DNA from: Apoderus coryli
Taxonomy: Eukaryota; Arthropoda; Insecta; Coleoptera; Attelabidae
DNA: 64,000 bases
Assembly (NCBI GenBank): GCA_911728435.2
Contig: OU452207.1
Span: 17,819,682 to 17,883,681 of the forward strand
Direction of reading: 5' to 3'
The position numbers and the translations under genes are program-made. Shown here one piece after another: positions 41,239 through 53,139 of the stretch; within the stretch, counting starts at the first letter, position 1, and every line of letters starts with the position of its first letter. The notes beneath the pieces are model-generated. The model made no database searches. It saw only the letters and a list, made by a program, of their open reading frames with translations, and had not been told where the DNA came from.

Positions 41239-41669
41239 TATACAGGGACTTCTCACAATAAGCCCATGAGGTTGCAGTGAAACCGAGGACTTAGGTCGTA
41301 CGGACCCTTTCAAAATAAATATTAATATTTTCTAAGAAATATGCCTAACTCCTCTATCCTACTGCAAATCATTTGGTACAAAAAGCCTATGTCCAATAAA
41401 TAGGTTTATAAGAAGAACCAATTTCTTTAGGATTTATTTCTTGAAACACCGTCTTTTTAATAATATATAAACTATTGTGGTGATAGAAACACAATCAGGT
41501 ACTGATAAAAAACGGGTTTTTGTAGTTCCTGAAAAATCTAAAAATTTGCTAAAATGGAGGTACGCACTTTGCTTACTAGTATGACGTTATATGATATGGA
41601 AAGCTAAAAATTGAATGGAAAAATACTCCACCATATCGATTTTATTTTTATGCCACTAAGATTAGAATT

Positions 41670-41915
41670 CTATAGCAAAAAGATGTGAGTACAATAGAAA
41701 AATTCATATTAAAAAAACCATAAAAAAAAGCTTGAATTGAAGCTAGATTTTTAGGTGAAGTTTGGTGATCAGGAGATAAGCAAAAAAAATACGTATTTTA
41801 TAGCAAAACTGTGAGTAAAGTTTTGAGTAGGTACAATAGAAAAATTTATATTAAAAAACTATAAAAAACGCTTGAAGGTGAAGCTTGGTTATGAGGAGAT
41901 AAGCAAACTGGAGAT
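41670..41915. repeat. Tandem duplication of about 125 bp
   Basis: ATAGCAAAA...GTGAGTACAATAGAAAAATT...GCTTGAA...AGGAGATAAGCAAA occurs twice (from about 41675 and about 41801), with the second copy slightly changed. Confidence 0.6.
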
Positions 41916-41966
41916 AGATATCAATCTCCTGCCAAAAAACTTTTAGGTTAATAGTTTTAATTACTA

Positions 41967-42525
41967 TTATTTTTTTACCTGTCTCGCAACTGCTAGACAA
42001 GCCGCACATTTTACACAAAACGTACTAAAAATTTTCTGTGCTGTTAATTTACGTAATTGACTTTTATATGGATTCACTATTTTTTTGGGTTGTATTAGTG
42101 TAACATTACAATCAGTACAATATTCACTTAGCGAAATTTTCTGATTTACTGCATCTGGACATCCACATTTTCTTGAACAGTCACAATCTAGAATTTTATG
42201 AGACCTTAACAGATTTGCTAATAGAATTAATATGAATAAACTGTATATAATATATTGTAAAAATACTAGAACTCTCATCAAAAAAGTTAAAATGAAAATT
42301 TTGAAAGCTGTCAAAACATGTTTCAAACGATTGAATACAAAGTCTTATCCAGTATACGTAATATTATTTTAATATTTTGCGTTTCACTCGGGTTTTCAGA
42401 ACATTTCGATTTTGAGTTATTATATATTATATGTGTACCAGGCTTTAAAGTTTCAGTTAGTCTTACGCTGACGGCCCAACTCCTATCTTTTTTTGAATAC
42501 TCATCGTGAAAGGTTGCCTTTCCTT
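41967..42525 (-). CDS. Two overlapping hypothetical frames downstream of the piggyBac fragment
   Basis: From about 42525 a minus-strand frame reads TFHDEYSKKDRSWAVSVRLT and LKPGTHIIYNNSKSKCSENP, ending near 42330. In another frame, 42326-41967 gives a strongly hydrophobic stretch (FILTFLMRVLVFLQYIIYSL) followed by a Cys-rich part (CDCSRKCGC, CTDCNV, FCVKCAACL). Neither begins with ATG. They may be exons of one gene or separate accidents. I recognise no family. The Cys-rich end is not the usual piggyBac C-terminal RING-like domain as far as I can tell. Confidence 0.25.
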
Positions 42526-42950
42526 GATAAATCTCAAAGTCAACAAGTTCCTCAGGCGTGGTGCAGACAAAATTTTTAAGTCCCTTTTAAGATATAGACG
42601 ACCTTTTTTAACTCTATCAAGTATTAGCCTGACGTTCCATAACTTATCAGCCTTTCTTACATTTTCAGGAACAGCATTATCAATGGTGACTTTTAGACTC
42701 CTAACAGCAAAATATCTATCTCTAGTCATGTTCTTTGAGATTGATTCGACGCGTGTGGTTCTGGCCCAAAACATTTTGATTCTTGGATATCGCAAACATG
42801 AAATTAAAATGGTAATGCCAACAAACTTTTTAATTTCTTCCAAAGTAAGGTTCAAAACTTTATAATGTTCTACCATGAACCTTACATTTGTGCAATTGCA
42901 CATATTTTCAAAATCTACATCGTCAAGAAAAATATTCAGGTAATCTTTAA
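42463..42950 (-). pseudogene. piggyBac-like transposase fragment
   Basis: The minus-strand frame reads FLDDVDFENMCNCTNVRFMV, LTLEEIKKFVGITILISCLR, YPRIKMFWARTTRVESIS, then RDRYFAVRSLKVTIDN and ADKLWNVRLILDRVKKG. This is the N-terminal part of the PGBD/DDE_Tnp_1_7 domain: the helical region before the first catalytic Asp, with the eEIkkFvGI and R(D/E)RY landmarks. It loses the expected order after about 42560 (remnant PFTMSIQKK), and the catalytic core is missing. No TTAA-flanked termini were identified. A possible N-terminal piece lies upstream at 43341-43804. Confidence 0.7.
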
Positions 42951-43340
42951 TTGTCTAGTCCTTCCTGACTAAAAATCGTCGAATTAGCACTTATCTTCAA
43001 ACATGTGCCCAGCAACCTTCAATTAATTAAATTAAAATTATAACATTCTTTTGAAACATGGATAAAAATAAGGATAATAATAATAATAAATGTCTGTATT
43101 AACAATAACCAGAAACGTAAATTACATTCAGTAACAATTTCGATACAATAATATGGTATTGTTAAAAGGCGCATGTTCAGCATTGCTGATATTCTTCATG
43201 AACCTAGATAAATTAAATATTTATGTAAAACCAGAAACAAAACCACCTTTATGAAAACCCTGTAGATATATAGTAGGTAAACAACTATAATTACATTTAC
43301 AAATGAATAAACTACGTCTTCTATTTACACTTAAGGGCAT

Positions 43341-43804
43341 TTAAAATTCAGGATCTGAATCTTCGTCACTGGATAATTCAAAATCATCAGGCAATTCAGG
43401 TAATTTCTGTTCTCCATAGTCTGGTCGGTCATGTTTAGGTTCATTTGCGTCGTCGGATAACCCTTCAAATTCAGATAAATCTGCTTCTAGCAATAATTGT
43501 AAAAGCCTATTTCCTTTCCAGGATGCAAATATTTGTCTGCCAAATATTGCTAAATAAGGTATTTAAAAAAATTATAAAAAGTGTAAGGTGATGTTAAAAA
43601 ATAAGGACAAAATTCTGAGGTCCATTTAAATGGCCATATCAAGTATACATGCAGAAAGCTGTTATGTTCATCATAAAGTGACTAATTATTATGTAATATC
43701 CTTCTAACAACACTAATAGAACAAAGTGTTACCTTAAAACTAATTAAAATTAACTAAAACTAACAAAACTTACCGTCTAAAGCTGCACGCCCAACCGCAG
43801 ACAT
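43341..43804 (-). CDS. Two-exon acidic 79-aa frame, perhaps a piggyBac N-terminus
   Basis: Exon 1 (43804-43774) is ATG-led, MSAVGRAALD plus one base, and ends at a consensus donor G|GTAAGT. Exon 2 (43549-43341) follows TTATTTAG and restores the frame, giving AIFGRQIFASWKGNRLLQLL, LEADLSEFEGLSDDANEP and an acidic end (ELPDDFELSSDEDSDPEF) with TAA at 43341. Together they make exactly 79 codons and a stop across a 224-bp intron. The acidic N-terminal style fits the region before the DDE domain of piggyBac-like proteins, and the piggyBac fragment lies just downstream, but the stop separates them. It could also be a small host gene. Splicing is inferred from sequence only. Confidence 0.45.
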
Positions 43805-44090
43805 TGTATAACCTGTATAAAGAACAAAAACACTTTTAACTGGCGAAGATTTTCACAGATGTCACTGGTAAGGTATTAGCTAGACTTCCATTTAATTGGA
43901 CATCGCAGTTCTCTTAGATTAGGAAAGAGAGGGGATACCGCACGTTCGTATATCTGAATGCAAGGCAAGTGTTACGCTTTTAATGCGGCGGCCATTTTTT
44001 ATGTGCCGAAAAACAGAAAACTACGTGTGCATTTTTGATGATTTTATTTGTGAAAATTGGGAATATAAATTTATTTTGTATATTAATAAA

Positions 44091-44163
44091 GTGGTACGTT
44101 GTGTGGCTTTTGGATGCCCAAGTCGCAGTGAACAAAAGGAGTCCAGAATATCGTTTCATAGGT
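44091..44163 (+). pseudogene. THAP zinc-finger half-domain
   Basis: The frame gives VVRCVAFGCPSRSEQKES then RISFHR, the N-terminal C-x4-C and FHR of a THAP DNA-binding domain. No ATG precedes it directly and the second half (C-x2-H, AVPTIF) is not seen. CATAG|GTCGCT right after FHR could be a splice donor. THAP domains occur in P-element transposases and host regulators; this is one exon or a fragment. Confidence 0.5.
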
Positions 44164-44750
44164 CGCTTCTAGTTTTTATTAGTTTTTGATAATTAAAAGT
44201 AATCTTTAGGCTATTATCTTTTAGTATGTAGTATAACAGGTTTCAGTTCACCTAATTAAAACTGTTTGATACAACAATTCATTTAAAATCAACATGATAA
44301 AGCATTATTTTTTGATAGAAACCTCTATAGATGTTTACTTTATCAGGGGCGTAGACATTTTATTTTTCCAAAAAATTTGTTTTTTACACATTTTTGCGTG
44401 AAAAGTGAATAAAATTATGTCACTTTAGCTTTTTAATTATTTCAATCTTTAGAACAACATGCACTAGATAGCCCAGCAAATCACATAATATACTTTTTAA
44501 TAAAATCAATTTGTGTCAAATATCTTAATGTTCCTGTATATTTCATAACAAAACTACAGTCTCAAAAATTAGATCCCATTCTCGAAATCAATTAATAAAA
44601 CTCTTTGTATTTAAAGGACAATAAAAACGTTATGTATTGGTGTTGTATCTACTGCAGTACCTATATTGTTAATTTTATGTTTGTATTATTCAATAAATAC
44701 AATGTATTAACATATTATGTTGTTTCATTTATCAATTAAATTATCTATAC
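44164..44750. other. AT-rich stretch, nothing recognised
   Basis: No coding or repeat signal with support. Confidence 0.4.
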
Positions 44751-44754
44751 TGCA

Positions 44755-45062
44755 TATCCAGCTCACAGATTATCACTAACCGAAAAATCAGCATTATATA
44801 ATATGATAATTAGATTTGTGAACAAACTACCAATAAGTATCAAAGAAATAAATGGATTGAAGATATTTAAGAATAAAGTTAGGAAAGTACTAGTGGAACT
44901 AGAACTATATCAATTGGCGGATTATTTTGATATGTAGTTAGGAGTATCAAGTTTTTTTTGTTTTTCTCTTTTTTGACGTGGTTTCATTTATTTGTATGCT
45001 CGTGTGATTGTGGATATGTGGGTACATTTATTTGAAATAAAGAATTGTTATTATTATTATTA
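44755..45062 (+). pseudogene. LINE 3' end with (TTA)n tail
   Basis: The frame reads YPAHRLSLTEKSALYNMIIR, FVNKLPISIKEINGL and FKNKVRKVLVELELYQLADY, ending FDM and TAG at 44935-44937. This is the C-terminus of a LINE ORF2. A short 3' UTR ends AATAAAGAATTG and (TTA)n at about 45045-45062, like the copy at 5.2 kb. Confidence 0.75.
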
Positions 45063-46595
45063 ATATATCCACATGCCCATACCTTTTTTTATTAAAACTA
45101 TTAATCATCAAAATTAAATAAAATTTCAAAAATATATCACATAAGTTATGTATGTTACGCCTCTGAATCTAAAGGATATGTGCTAGGTGGTAACACAACG
45201 ACCGGCACAGTTACGGGTCCACTCTCTTTCCTTGTCTAAGGCGGTTTTACTGTAAATAAGCAGTATATAAGAAAATTCAAATGGACGCTGGGTTTGAGGA
45301 GGATATATTTGTGTGAAATCAAAATTGGCCGGATTTTGTAAAAAACTTAAAATTAGGCGAACTCACTGTCAACACCACACACCTAGGGTAGAATACAGTG
45401 ACTATATACAGGACAGTGATGTCATTCGAGTATAATCGCCATGAATAGGCTCATTGTGGTTTGTTTACTTTTAAAATATTTTTAGTGTGTAACTAAATTT
45501 TGTTGGGAAAAGTGCTCCGATTGTATTGATTTGAAGCTTGAAAAAAGTCCTGTTGCTGATATGGATGTATCATTTTTTGATAGAAATAATAAAAATAAAG
45601 CAAATTGCACAATCAAACTCCACTAAAATTCTTGATAAAACACTTGTAATGGATTCTTTTTCCAAGTAAAACACTTTTTATTTCGACCAACTTTATTGTA
45701 GCCACTTATCTATAACCTAAATAATTATTTACAAGTGTTTTTAATTATTGTTATTTCACGAATCTCTCTTTTTACAAAATTGTTGGAGTTTATTTGGTAG
45801 GTATATTGGCAAGAACAAATAATATACAAATTTACGTCATGATCTTAAAAACAGACCCAAAGTTTTTAAGATTTCTTAATGACTTATTTATTTAATACAC
45901 TGTTCAAATTTCATTGAGAGAAATTTAATTTAAGATTAACTAATTAATTTGTATAATTAGAGTTTGAACCAAGAACTTTATTAATTATTTGTTAAATATA
46001 ATAGATTATTAGTTATAATTGTTTATTTATTATTATTACTGATCATACTACTTATTACCTACACTTAGAAAAATAAAATATACAGGGTATATATAGTATA
46101 GTGGGTGTCCAAATACATAACATGCACTGTGTAGGTATTTATATAAAGAAACACAGGGTTCTTGAATTTATACATACCTACTTTAATTAAATTGTAATAT
46201 GCTCTAATCAGAGAAGCTTTACGAGGAATATACAATAGGTACATCAATTTTTACCTGTATATTATAATAGAATTAATTGCTGGAGAGCTGTCACAAGTAT
46301 TCATAAAAAGCACCTATTTAAGTATCAACTAACAATTACCGCAATAATGAGCCGGAAGTAAAAGTTCCAAGTAAATATAAATTTATCTAAAACAGTATCG
46401 CCTTCTGTAATTCTGCTTGGAGATGAAGTAGCGAAGGTGATCCTGATACAACGTTCACCACGTCTGCAGAAGATGTTGTGAGTAGTCTAGAGGAGGCTCT
46501 ACACTCGATTCTACTTTTGCACCATTATATGAATGTTCATCTAAAAACAGTAGTAATATATATATATACATCTTGAGACTTTACTGCGTCTTTAC
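45063..46595. other. Stretch without a recognisable gene
   Basis: AT-rich. The 60-codon minus-strand frame at 46065-46247 is low complexity. No repeat unit was defined. Confidence 0.4.
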
Positions 46596-46599
46596 ATAT

Positions 46600-49495
46600 T
46601 CCAACCTTATGGCGTCCCCTGGAAGGGCTATAGTTAGAGCAAATCTGATTCAAGTATATTAATCAGCGAATTTTTTTATCGGGGGAAACGGATTTTGGTA
46701 TTGATTGGAGCAACTTTTAATATACAAATTTTTAGGTCGTGCTATCATTACTAGCTCCTTTCATCTTGCTATCATTATCAACTCCAAAATATATTTTTTC
46801 CTCGTTTTTACGGATATTGCAGCGTCCCACAGTGCTGCCGCATCGTTATTTTCACTCTTTTTCGAGGGATTTTAAATTAGTAGATCTATAAATTAACACG
46901 ATTGTATATAATACTGCGTCCCTCAAGAAAATATATTATATATAATGAAAACCTACATAACACGCATACAATATTGCATCCGTTCATGTTTCGACATGTC
47001 AATGAACAACGTTTTTTCTAAGTTATTTTTTGCTGATATGTTACGACGCCCCAAAAATATATATTTAAATTGAGGTTATGTTTGCTGCATCAATTTGTTA
47101 AATATATTATATATTATATATTATAACCAACATAACATATTCTACATATAATATTACATCCATTCTAAAAATAGAATAGTTTTTATAAGGGTTTTTTTTT
47201 TTATTAAACTGCAACAATCCCTACTATACTTTTAAATTTGAAATTAGTTGTATTTAGCATGTTCCAGCCACATACACTCTTGCGTCCAAATAAAAATTGA
47301 TAGATTAGGTTTAGCATGGGTTAAAGTGATTTAATTATTGGCATACTTTGCTGCGTCTTTTTCTTAGATATATTGTATACTATAACCAAAATATCATATT
47401 CTACATATAATACTGCATCCGTTCTAAAAATAGAATAGTTTTTATATCATTTTTTTTTTTGTTACTAAACTGCAGCAATTAAAATTTCTTAGGTTAGGTT
47501 TAGCTTGGGTTAGAGTTATTTAATTATTTGCATATTTTGTTGCATCCATTTGTTAGATATATTGTATACTATAACCAACATAAAATATTCTACATATGAT
47601 GCTGCACCCGTTCTAAAAATAGAATAGTTTTTTATTAAGTTTTTTCTTACTAAACTGCAACAATCCCTACCATACTTTTAAATTTGCGATTAGTCTGCAT
47701 TTAACGTGTTCCACCTGCATACACTCTTGCGTCCAATTAAAAATTCTTAGGTTGGGTTTAGCTTGGGTTAGAGTTATTTAATTATTTGCATACGTTGTTG
47801 CATCCATTTGTTAGATATATTGTATACTATATCCAACATAACATATTCTACATATAATACTGCATCCGTTCTAAATAAACTGCAACAATCCCTACCATAC
47901 TTTTAAATTTGCGATTACTCAGCATTTAACATGTTCCGACTGCATACACTCTTGCGTCCGATTAAAAATTCTTAGGTTCGGTTTAGCTTGGGTTAGAGTT
48001 ATTTAATTATTTACATATTTTGTTGCATCCATTTGTTATATTAATTATTTAAGAGGTCATACGCTTACAATGTTTACTCAATTTACAATCAAGTCCCAGG
48101 TGAGTTAAAGGACTTACCTATGCTTTCATTTAAATGCAAACTTAGACATCGCTTACTATTTGGTTGAGTCAGACTTTTGGAATGGTTTTTAATCCTTATC
48201 TCATCATCTCATCTCGTCTTCTAATCTATTTTTTTTTCTTCTAATATTCATGTATAAGTATAATATATTAGTAATGTAGACTTATTAGGTAATACTGTTT
48301 TTGCTTTTTCTGTTTGTGTTTTTTTTTTGAAGGATAAACATATGTTTATGTCTTTTGTTGATTTTGTTTTTCACAGGGTTAAACTTTATATCAGTACATA
48401 CTGCCTTTTTAACCCTTTTTGTAGTTCTACATTATTTAGTTAGTAAGTTTAAGTTGTATAATCTTTTTGTTTTATAGAACTGCAAATAAACTGATTTATT
48501 ATTATTATTATTATTATTATATATAGGGCATACCAACATAACATATTCTACATACAATACTGCATCCGTTCTAAAAATAGATTAGTTTTTTATCAAGTTT
48601 TTTCTTATTAAACTGCAACAATCCCTACTATTCTTTTAAATTTGAGTTTAGTGTGCATTTAGCATGTTCCACCTCCATACACTCTTGCGTCCAATTAAAA
48701 ATTCTTAGGTTAGGTTTAGCTTGGGTTAGAGTTATTTAATTATATGCATACTTTGCTGCATCCATTTGTTATATATACTGTATACAGTAACCAACATAAC
48801 ATATTCTACATATAATACTGCATCCGTTCTAAAAATAGAATAGTTTTTTCAACAAGTTTTTTTCTTATTAAACTGCAGCAATCCCTACCATACTTTTAAA
48901 TTTTCGATTACTCTGCATTTAACATATTCCGACTGCATACACTCTTGCGTCCGATTAAAAATTCTTAGGTTGGGTTTAGCTTGGGTTAGAGTTATTAAAT
49001 TATTTGCATACTTTGTTGCATCCATTTGTTATATATAGTGTATACTATAACCAACATAACATATTCTACATATAATACTGCATCCATTCTAAAAATAGAA
49101 TAGTTTTTTATCAAGTTTTTTCTTATTAAACTGCAACAAGCCCTACTATACTTTTAAATTTGAGTTTAGTGTGCATTTAGCATGTTCCACTTACATACAC
49201 TCTTGCGTCCACTTAAAAATTGTTAGGTTAGGTTTAGCTTGGGTTAGAGTTATTTAATTATATGCATACTTTGCTGCATCCATTTGTTATATATAGTGTA
49301 TACTATAACCAACATAACATATTCTACATATAATACTGCATCCATTCTAAAAATAGAATAGTTTTTATCAAGTTTTTTCTTATTAAACTGCAACAAGCCC
49401 TACTATACTTTTAAATTTGAGTTTAGTGTGCATTTAGCATGTTCCACTAACATACACTCTTGCGTCCAATTAAAAATGTTTAGGTTAGGTTTAGC
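46600..49495 (+). repeat. Satellite array, monomer about 258 bp
   Basis: The segment CATAACATATTCTACATA followed by TACTGCATCC recurs near 47127, 47380, 47576, 47833, 48530, 48791, 49050 and 49308. Spacing is 257-261 bp for regular units and shorter for deleted ones. Each monomer also has TTAAACTGCAACAATCCCTA, ACACTCTTGCGTCC, TTAGGTTAGGTTTAGCTTGG and TTGTTGCATCC. 46600-47100 is a more diverged flank with the same TGCRTCC words. A LINE fragment splits the array at 48035-48522, and another LINE ends it at 49.49 kb. Confidence 0.85.
48035..48522 (+). pseudogene. LINE 3' fragment inserted in the satellite
   Basis: The frame gives SYAYNVYSIYNQVPGELKDL, PMLSFKCKLRHRLLFG and a stop, an ORF2 C-terminus. 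A 3' UTR follows and ends in (TTA)n (48498-48522). The satellite resumes directly after the tail, so this inserted after the array formed. Confidence 0.75.
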
Positions 49496-51960
49496 TAACC
49501 ACGATCTTGAGTGGGGAGTAAACCAGGTCAGTGAAGCAATAATAGAAGCTTTTGACTCCAATTGCCCACTCACACTGCAAGCTGTTAAAGCAAGTAAGGA
49601 CGCTCCTTGGTGGAATGACAAACTGTCAAAATTTAGGCTTGGGGTCCGTTGACTTTTTAATAAAGCCAAACGTGACGGAAATTGACAGGGTACACTAACG
49701 GGTTAACTTCGAATAATACAAAAAATCAGGATCGTCAAAAGACTGCCTTTCAAACCTTTTTTGGAAATATCGCTTCCATTTCTACAGGGGCGAAGAAACC
49801 CAACGGTGGTACTTAAGAAACCAGATGGGATCAATACGGAAGGGGGAGAGGAGCGAGCCATCCTACTCCTTGAGACTCGGGTAGTAGATCAAACCCCTCA
49901 AATCAATTAGAAGCGGAATCCACCAGAAATCCTCACAATGAAGACTGAGACATTGCTAAGAAAATCTTTACGAACACACGACTGGAGTGGGCCATGAACA
50001 CTGTACAACCATAAAATGCGCCAGGAGTTGATGAGATTTGCCTTGTTCTCTTACAAAGAGGAATAGAGCAAATCCTGCCACACCTAATATAACAAAAACC
50101 AGTTTGGCTTTGAGGTACATACCGGGAAATTGACGCGAAGGGCAAAAGTCACTTTCATACCAAAAATAGGAAAATAATACTGGACTGACACCAAGTCTTT
50201 TCGACCTCGAGATCTCTCACATCGTGTTTTCTAAAAACAATAGAAGAAGTATTAGATAACCATATCAGAACGGATACTCTGCAGCACGCTCCCTTGCAGG
50301 GCAGCCAGCATGCGTATAGAGCATGCAGATTTACAGAGACTATTCTGTATCAGCTCACAGACATCCTCCGAAGGTCTTTGGATAACAAAGAAGCAGCAAT
50401 CTGCGCCTTCTTGAACATCTATGGAGCGTTCGATAACACACCACATGCGTCTGTGGAGGGAAGAGGGGTGAACAAAACCATCACTAGGATGCAAGAGATG
50501 CTTACTACAAGAGCTGAGACAAAAGTGGGAGACCAAAACCCTACCATCAGAGCAACTCACAGTGGCCTGAAGGAGTAGTAACCTCCCCTTTTATGTGGAG
50601 CCTCCGGATAACTGAGTAACGGTGTACATCTGTGATTTTGAGCATAAATTCAGCAAAACCCGCAATTATAACATTCACTAGAACGAGGAAACTCTAAATA
50701 TCAGACGAATTAGCCTGAATTATGAGGTCATTGAACAGAAGACGGAAGTAAAATATCTAGGAATCACCCTTGATATTAAACTTCTTTGTAATAAGCATGT
50801 TGAAATAGAGGTTAGTATAAAGCAACAGAAGCTCTGATGGTGTTCAGAAATCTGGGAGACTTGGGCTTGGCCCAAAATACTGCGGTGGATGTACATCATG
50901 ATTGTGATACCTATCATAACATATAGGACAATAGTTTGGCACTTGATAGGGTACAAAGACTAGGAGGCATAGGCATTAGTGAGGCTATGATAAACGTGTC
51001 CAACTAGGGCCCTAGAGATTATTACGAATTTCACACTTGGTGATAGAAAGAGCAGTAAATAAATGAATGAAACTAAGAAAAAATATAACTTTCAGAAGAA
51101 CTTCACTACAACGTTAACCAGAGGGACTGGGAAAGGAACTTACACACCGGAAAACTTAGAGAAAACACTATCAAATGGTTTACAGACGGCTCCAAAACCA
51201 TTAAAGATACAAAAGCAAAGTATTCGGGCCTGGCACCAAATAGTCAGAATCAATGGGAATATACTCCAGCGTTTTCCAAGCGGAAATTCATGCAATCGGT
51301 AGATGCGTACAAATTAACCTTTACGGTGCGACATTGTGATCCACACAACCGATAACATTATCGCTAAGTTCATATGTCATTAGCTCAAAAATGGGAATGC
51401 TTAGCAGGTCTTCTAACTTAGCAAGAATAACAGAGTTTCCCTTGTTTGGATACCGGAAATTCTAGTATCAGGGGAAACGATGCCGCCAATAAATTAGCAA
51501 AACAGGGTGTGTCAATCCCTTTTGTTAGGTCTGAACCGTTCTGCCACTTATGGAAACACACCTTCAAGGAGAAGTTCAGAATTAAGAAGGAACAGACAGA
51601 GTAATACTCAGGCAAAATCTACCTGGATTGATACACTCCAAGAAATTCCTTGGAAACTTCAACCAAGAAAGATCGAAGATCTGTTTGGATATCAGGCTAC
51701 GTATTCTTACAGGACATTGTCGCCTTAGGAAACATATGACAAAGTTAGGCCTTGGATGACTACAGATTCTGTAGGGAGGCTGAAGAAACTCTTGATCACC
51801 TAGTACCAGAATACACCGCTTTCAGAAGCCAACACAAGAAATACTTGGGGCATGAAATCGTGCAAGCTGGAGACGTGTTGTCCCTAAAAACCGCCAAGTT
51901 ACTTGAGTTCAAAATAATTCAAAAGAAGTATACAATCAACATACAAATTAATTACGCATA
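49485..51960 (+). pseudogene. Long decayed LINE ORF2 (I-superfamily, RNase H-bearing)
   Basis: Pieces in collinear order, in shifting frames: NHDLEWGVNQVSEAIIEAFD and APWWNDKLSKFR (linker after the endonuclease, 49495-49650); SQHAYRACRFTETILYQLTD and FLNIYGAFDNTPH (reverse transcriptase, 50294-50450); EVKYLGITLDIKLLCNKHVE and WAWPKILRWMYIMIVIPIIT (50735-50930); TIKWFTDGSKTIKD (RNase H, about 51170); RILTGHCRL-like text and FCREAEETLDHLVPEYTAF (C-terminal knuckle region, about 51700-51830). Many stops and frameshifts. The endonuclease is missing because the copy starts abruptly inside a satellite unit at its TTAGGTTAGG word. Same general family as 40.4-41.2 kb. Confidence 0.82.
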
Positions 51961-53120
51961 AATTGGATAACAATATCATAACATTCTGCACTATTACAAA
52001 GCAATATAAGACAATACATCAATTAGGTACATATCAAATAGGTGCCTTACTGAGCCCAAAAAGGCTCTTCTCGGGACAACAAAATTTAAAAAGGCGTCAC
52101 CTCACTGTCATTGGCAAGACGAACCGAGCGCGCCAAGAACGAATTGCAACCATAATTTTTTCTGCAATGTGTTTGATGACACCAGGGCTCGCAAGTGACA
52201 TAAAACACGAATTTCAATTTTGCTTAAAAGATCAGGACAAGTCAACCTTCCATTGATAAGATGGTAGAATTAAATCAAATAATGGCGTTGACCACTCAGC
52301 GTGTCAATGCCAAGATAGGACTTTAAGTCAGCATATAATTCAAAACGATCATCAAATACCACCAAGTCAATATGCAGTTTGTAGGCAAGGTATCTGAGAA
52401 ATTTGTGCGGCACACGCACAATTTTCACTAGGTGTACAGCATAATGTGGGGACCAAACGCTGAGGCATACTCAAGGCATGTTCAGACCAAACTTGTGTAA
52501 AGAAGGTTCAGAGAATTAACATGCATAAACCCCCGTGACCAGCGTTTAATGCCAGCAACCTTGACTATTGAAGTTATATGTGGAATACAAAAATCAAACC
52601 ATTATCAAGCATTACTCCCATATCTAATTTAGTCATTTAAGGGTTGTTTGTTTCAGTGAGTAATCGAAAAGACTAGTCAAAAAGGACACGAAAGAATATT
52701 TATCACCGCTTTCCTATTAATTCAATAATTTCAGATGTAATCCAAGGTTTTCGTTTTTTGTTTTATTTTAATTTCTGAAGTAGCTCGGTTTATGTTGTCA
52801 TTTTTCGTTTGTATAAACATTTCAGTTTTGGTGTTAATATTGTTATTTGAATGAATGTCGTGCCAGTTTATGTTTTTTATATTTGTTTATAAAATATTGT
52901 TGTTTAGTTTTTTAAATGAACAGATATCTTGATTGGGTTTTATATTTTGTGAAACATTTATATTTAATTAATCCTTCCTAATCAATATCAAAATATTTTT
53001 TTTTTGTCTGTCTAACACGATTCCCCCAAAAAATACTAGTAAATAATGTAAATACCTATCATATCAAACTTGTTCGAATGAAATAAATGTTAAAATGCGA
53101 GAGGGTGAAAAGAAAATAAG
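51961..53120. other. Stretch without a recognised gene
   Basis: An open plus-strand frame at 51963-52256 (KRLFSGQQNLKRRHLTVIGK) lacks an ATG and matches no family I know; it may be LINE 3' UTR. The remainder is AT-rich. Confidence 0.35.
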
Positions 53121-53139
53121 CAAACAATGTTGCCACATC

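Noticed and set aside
47100..49495. CRISPR-like array of regularly spaced repeats
   Set aside because: Whole ~258-bp monomers repeat without unique spacers, there are no cas genes, and the genome is eukaryotic.
51963..52256. 97-codon frame after the long LINE
   Set aside because: No ATG, no recognisable domain; a faint resemblance to a hAT C-terminal block (RLFSG) is too short to use.
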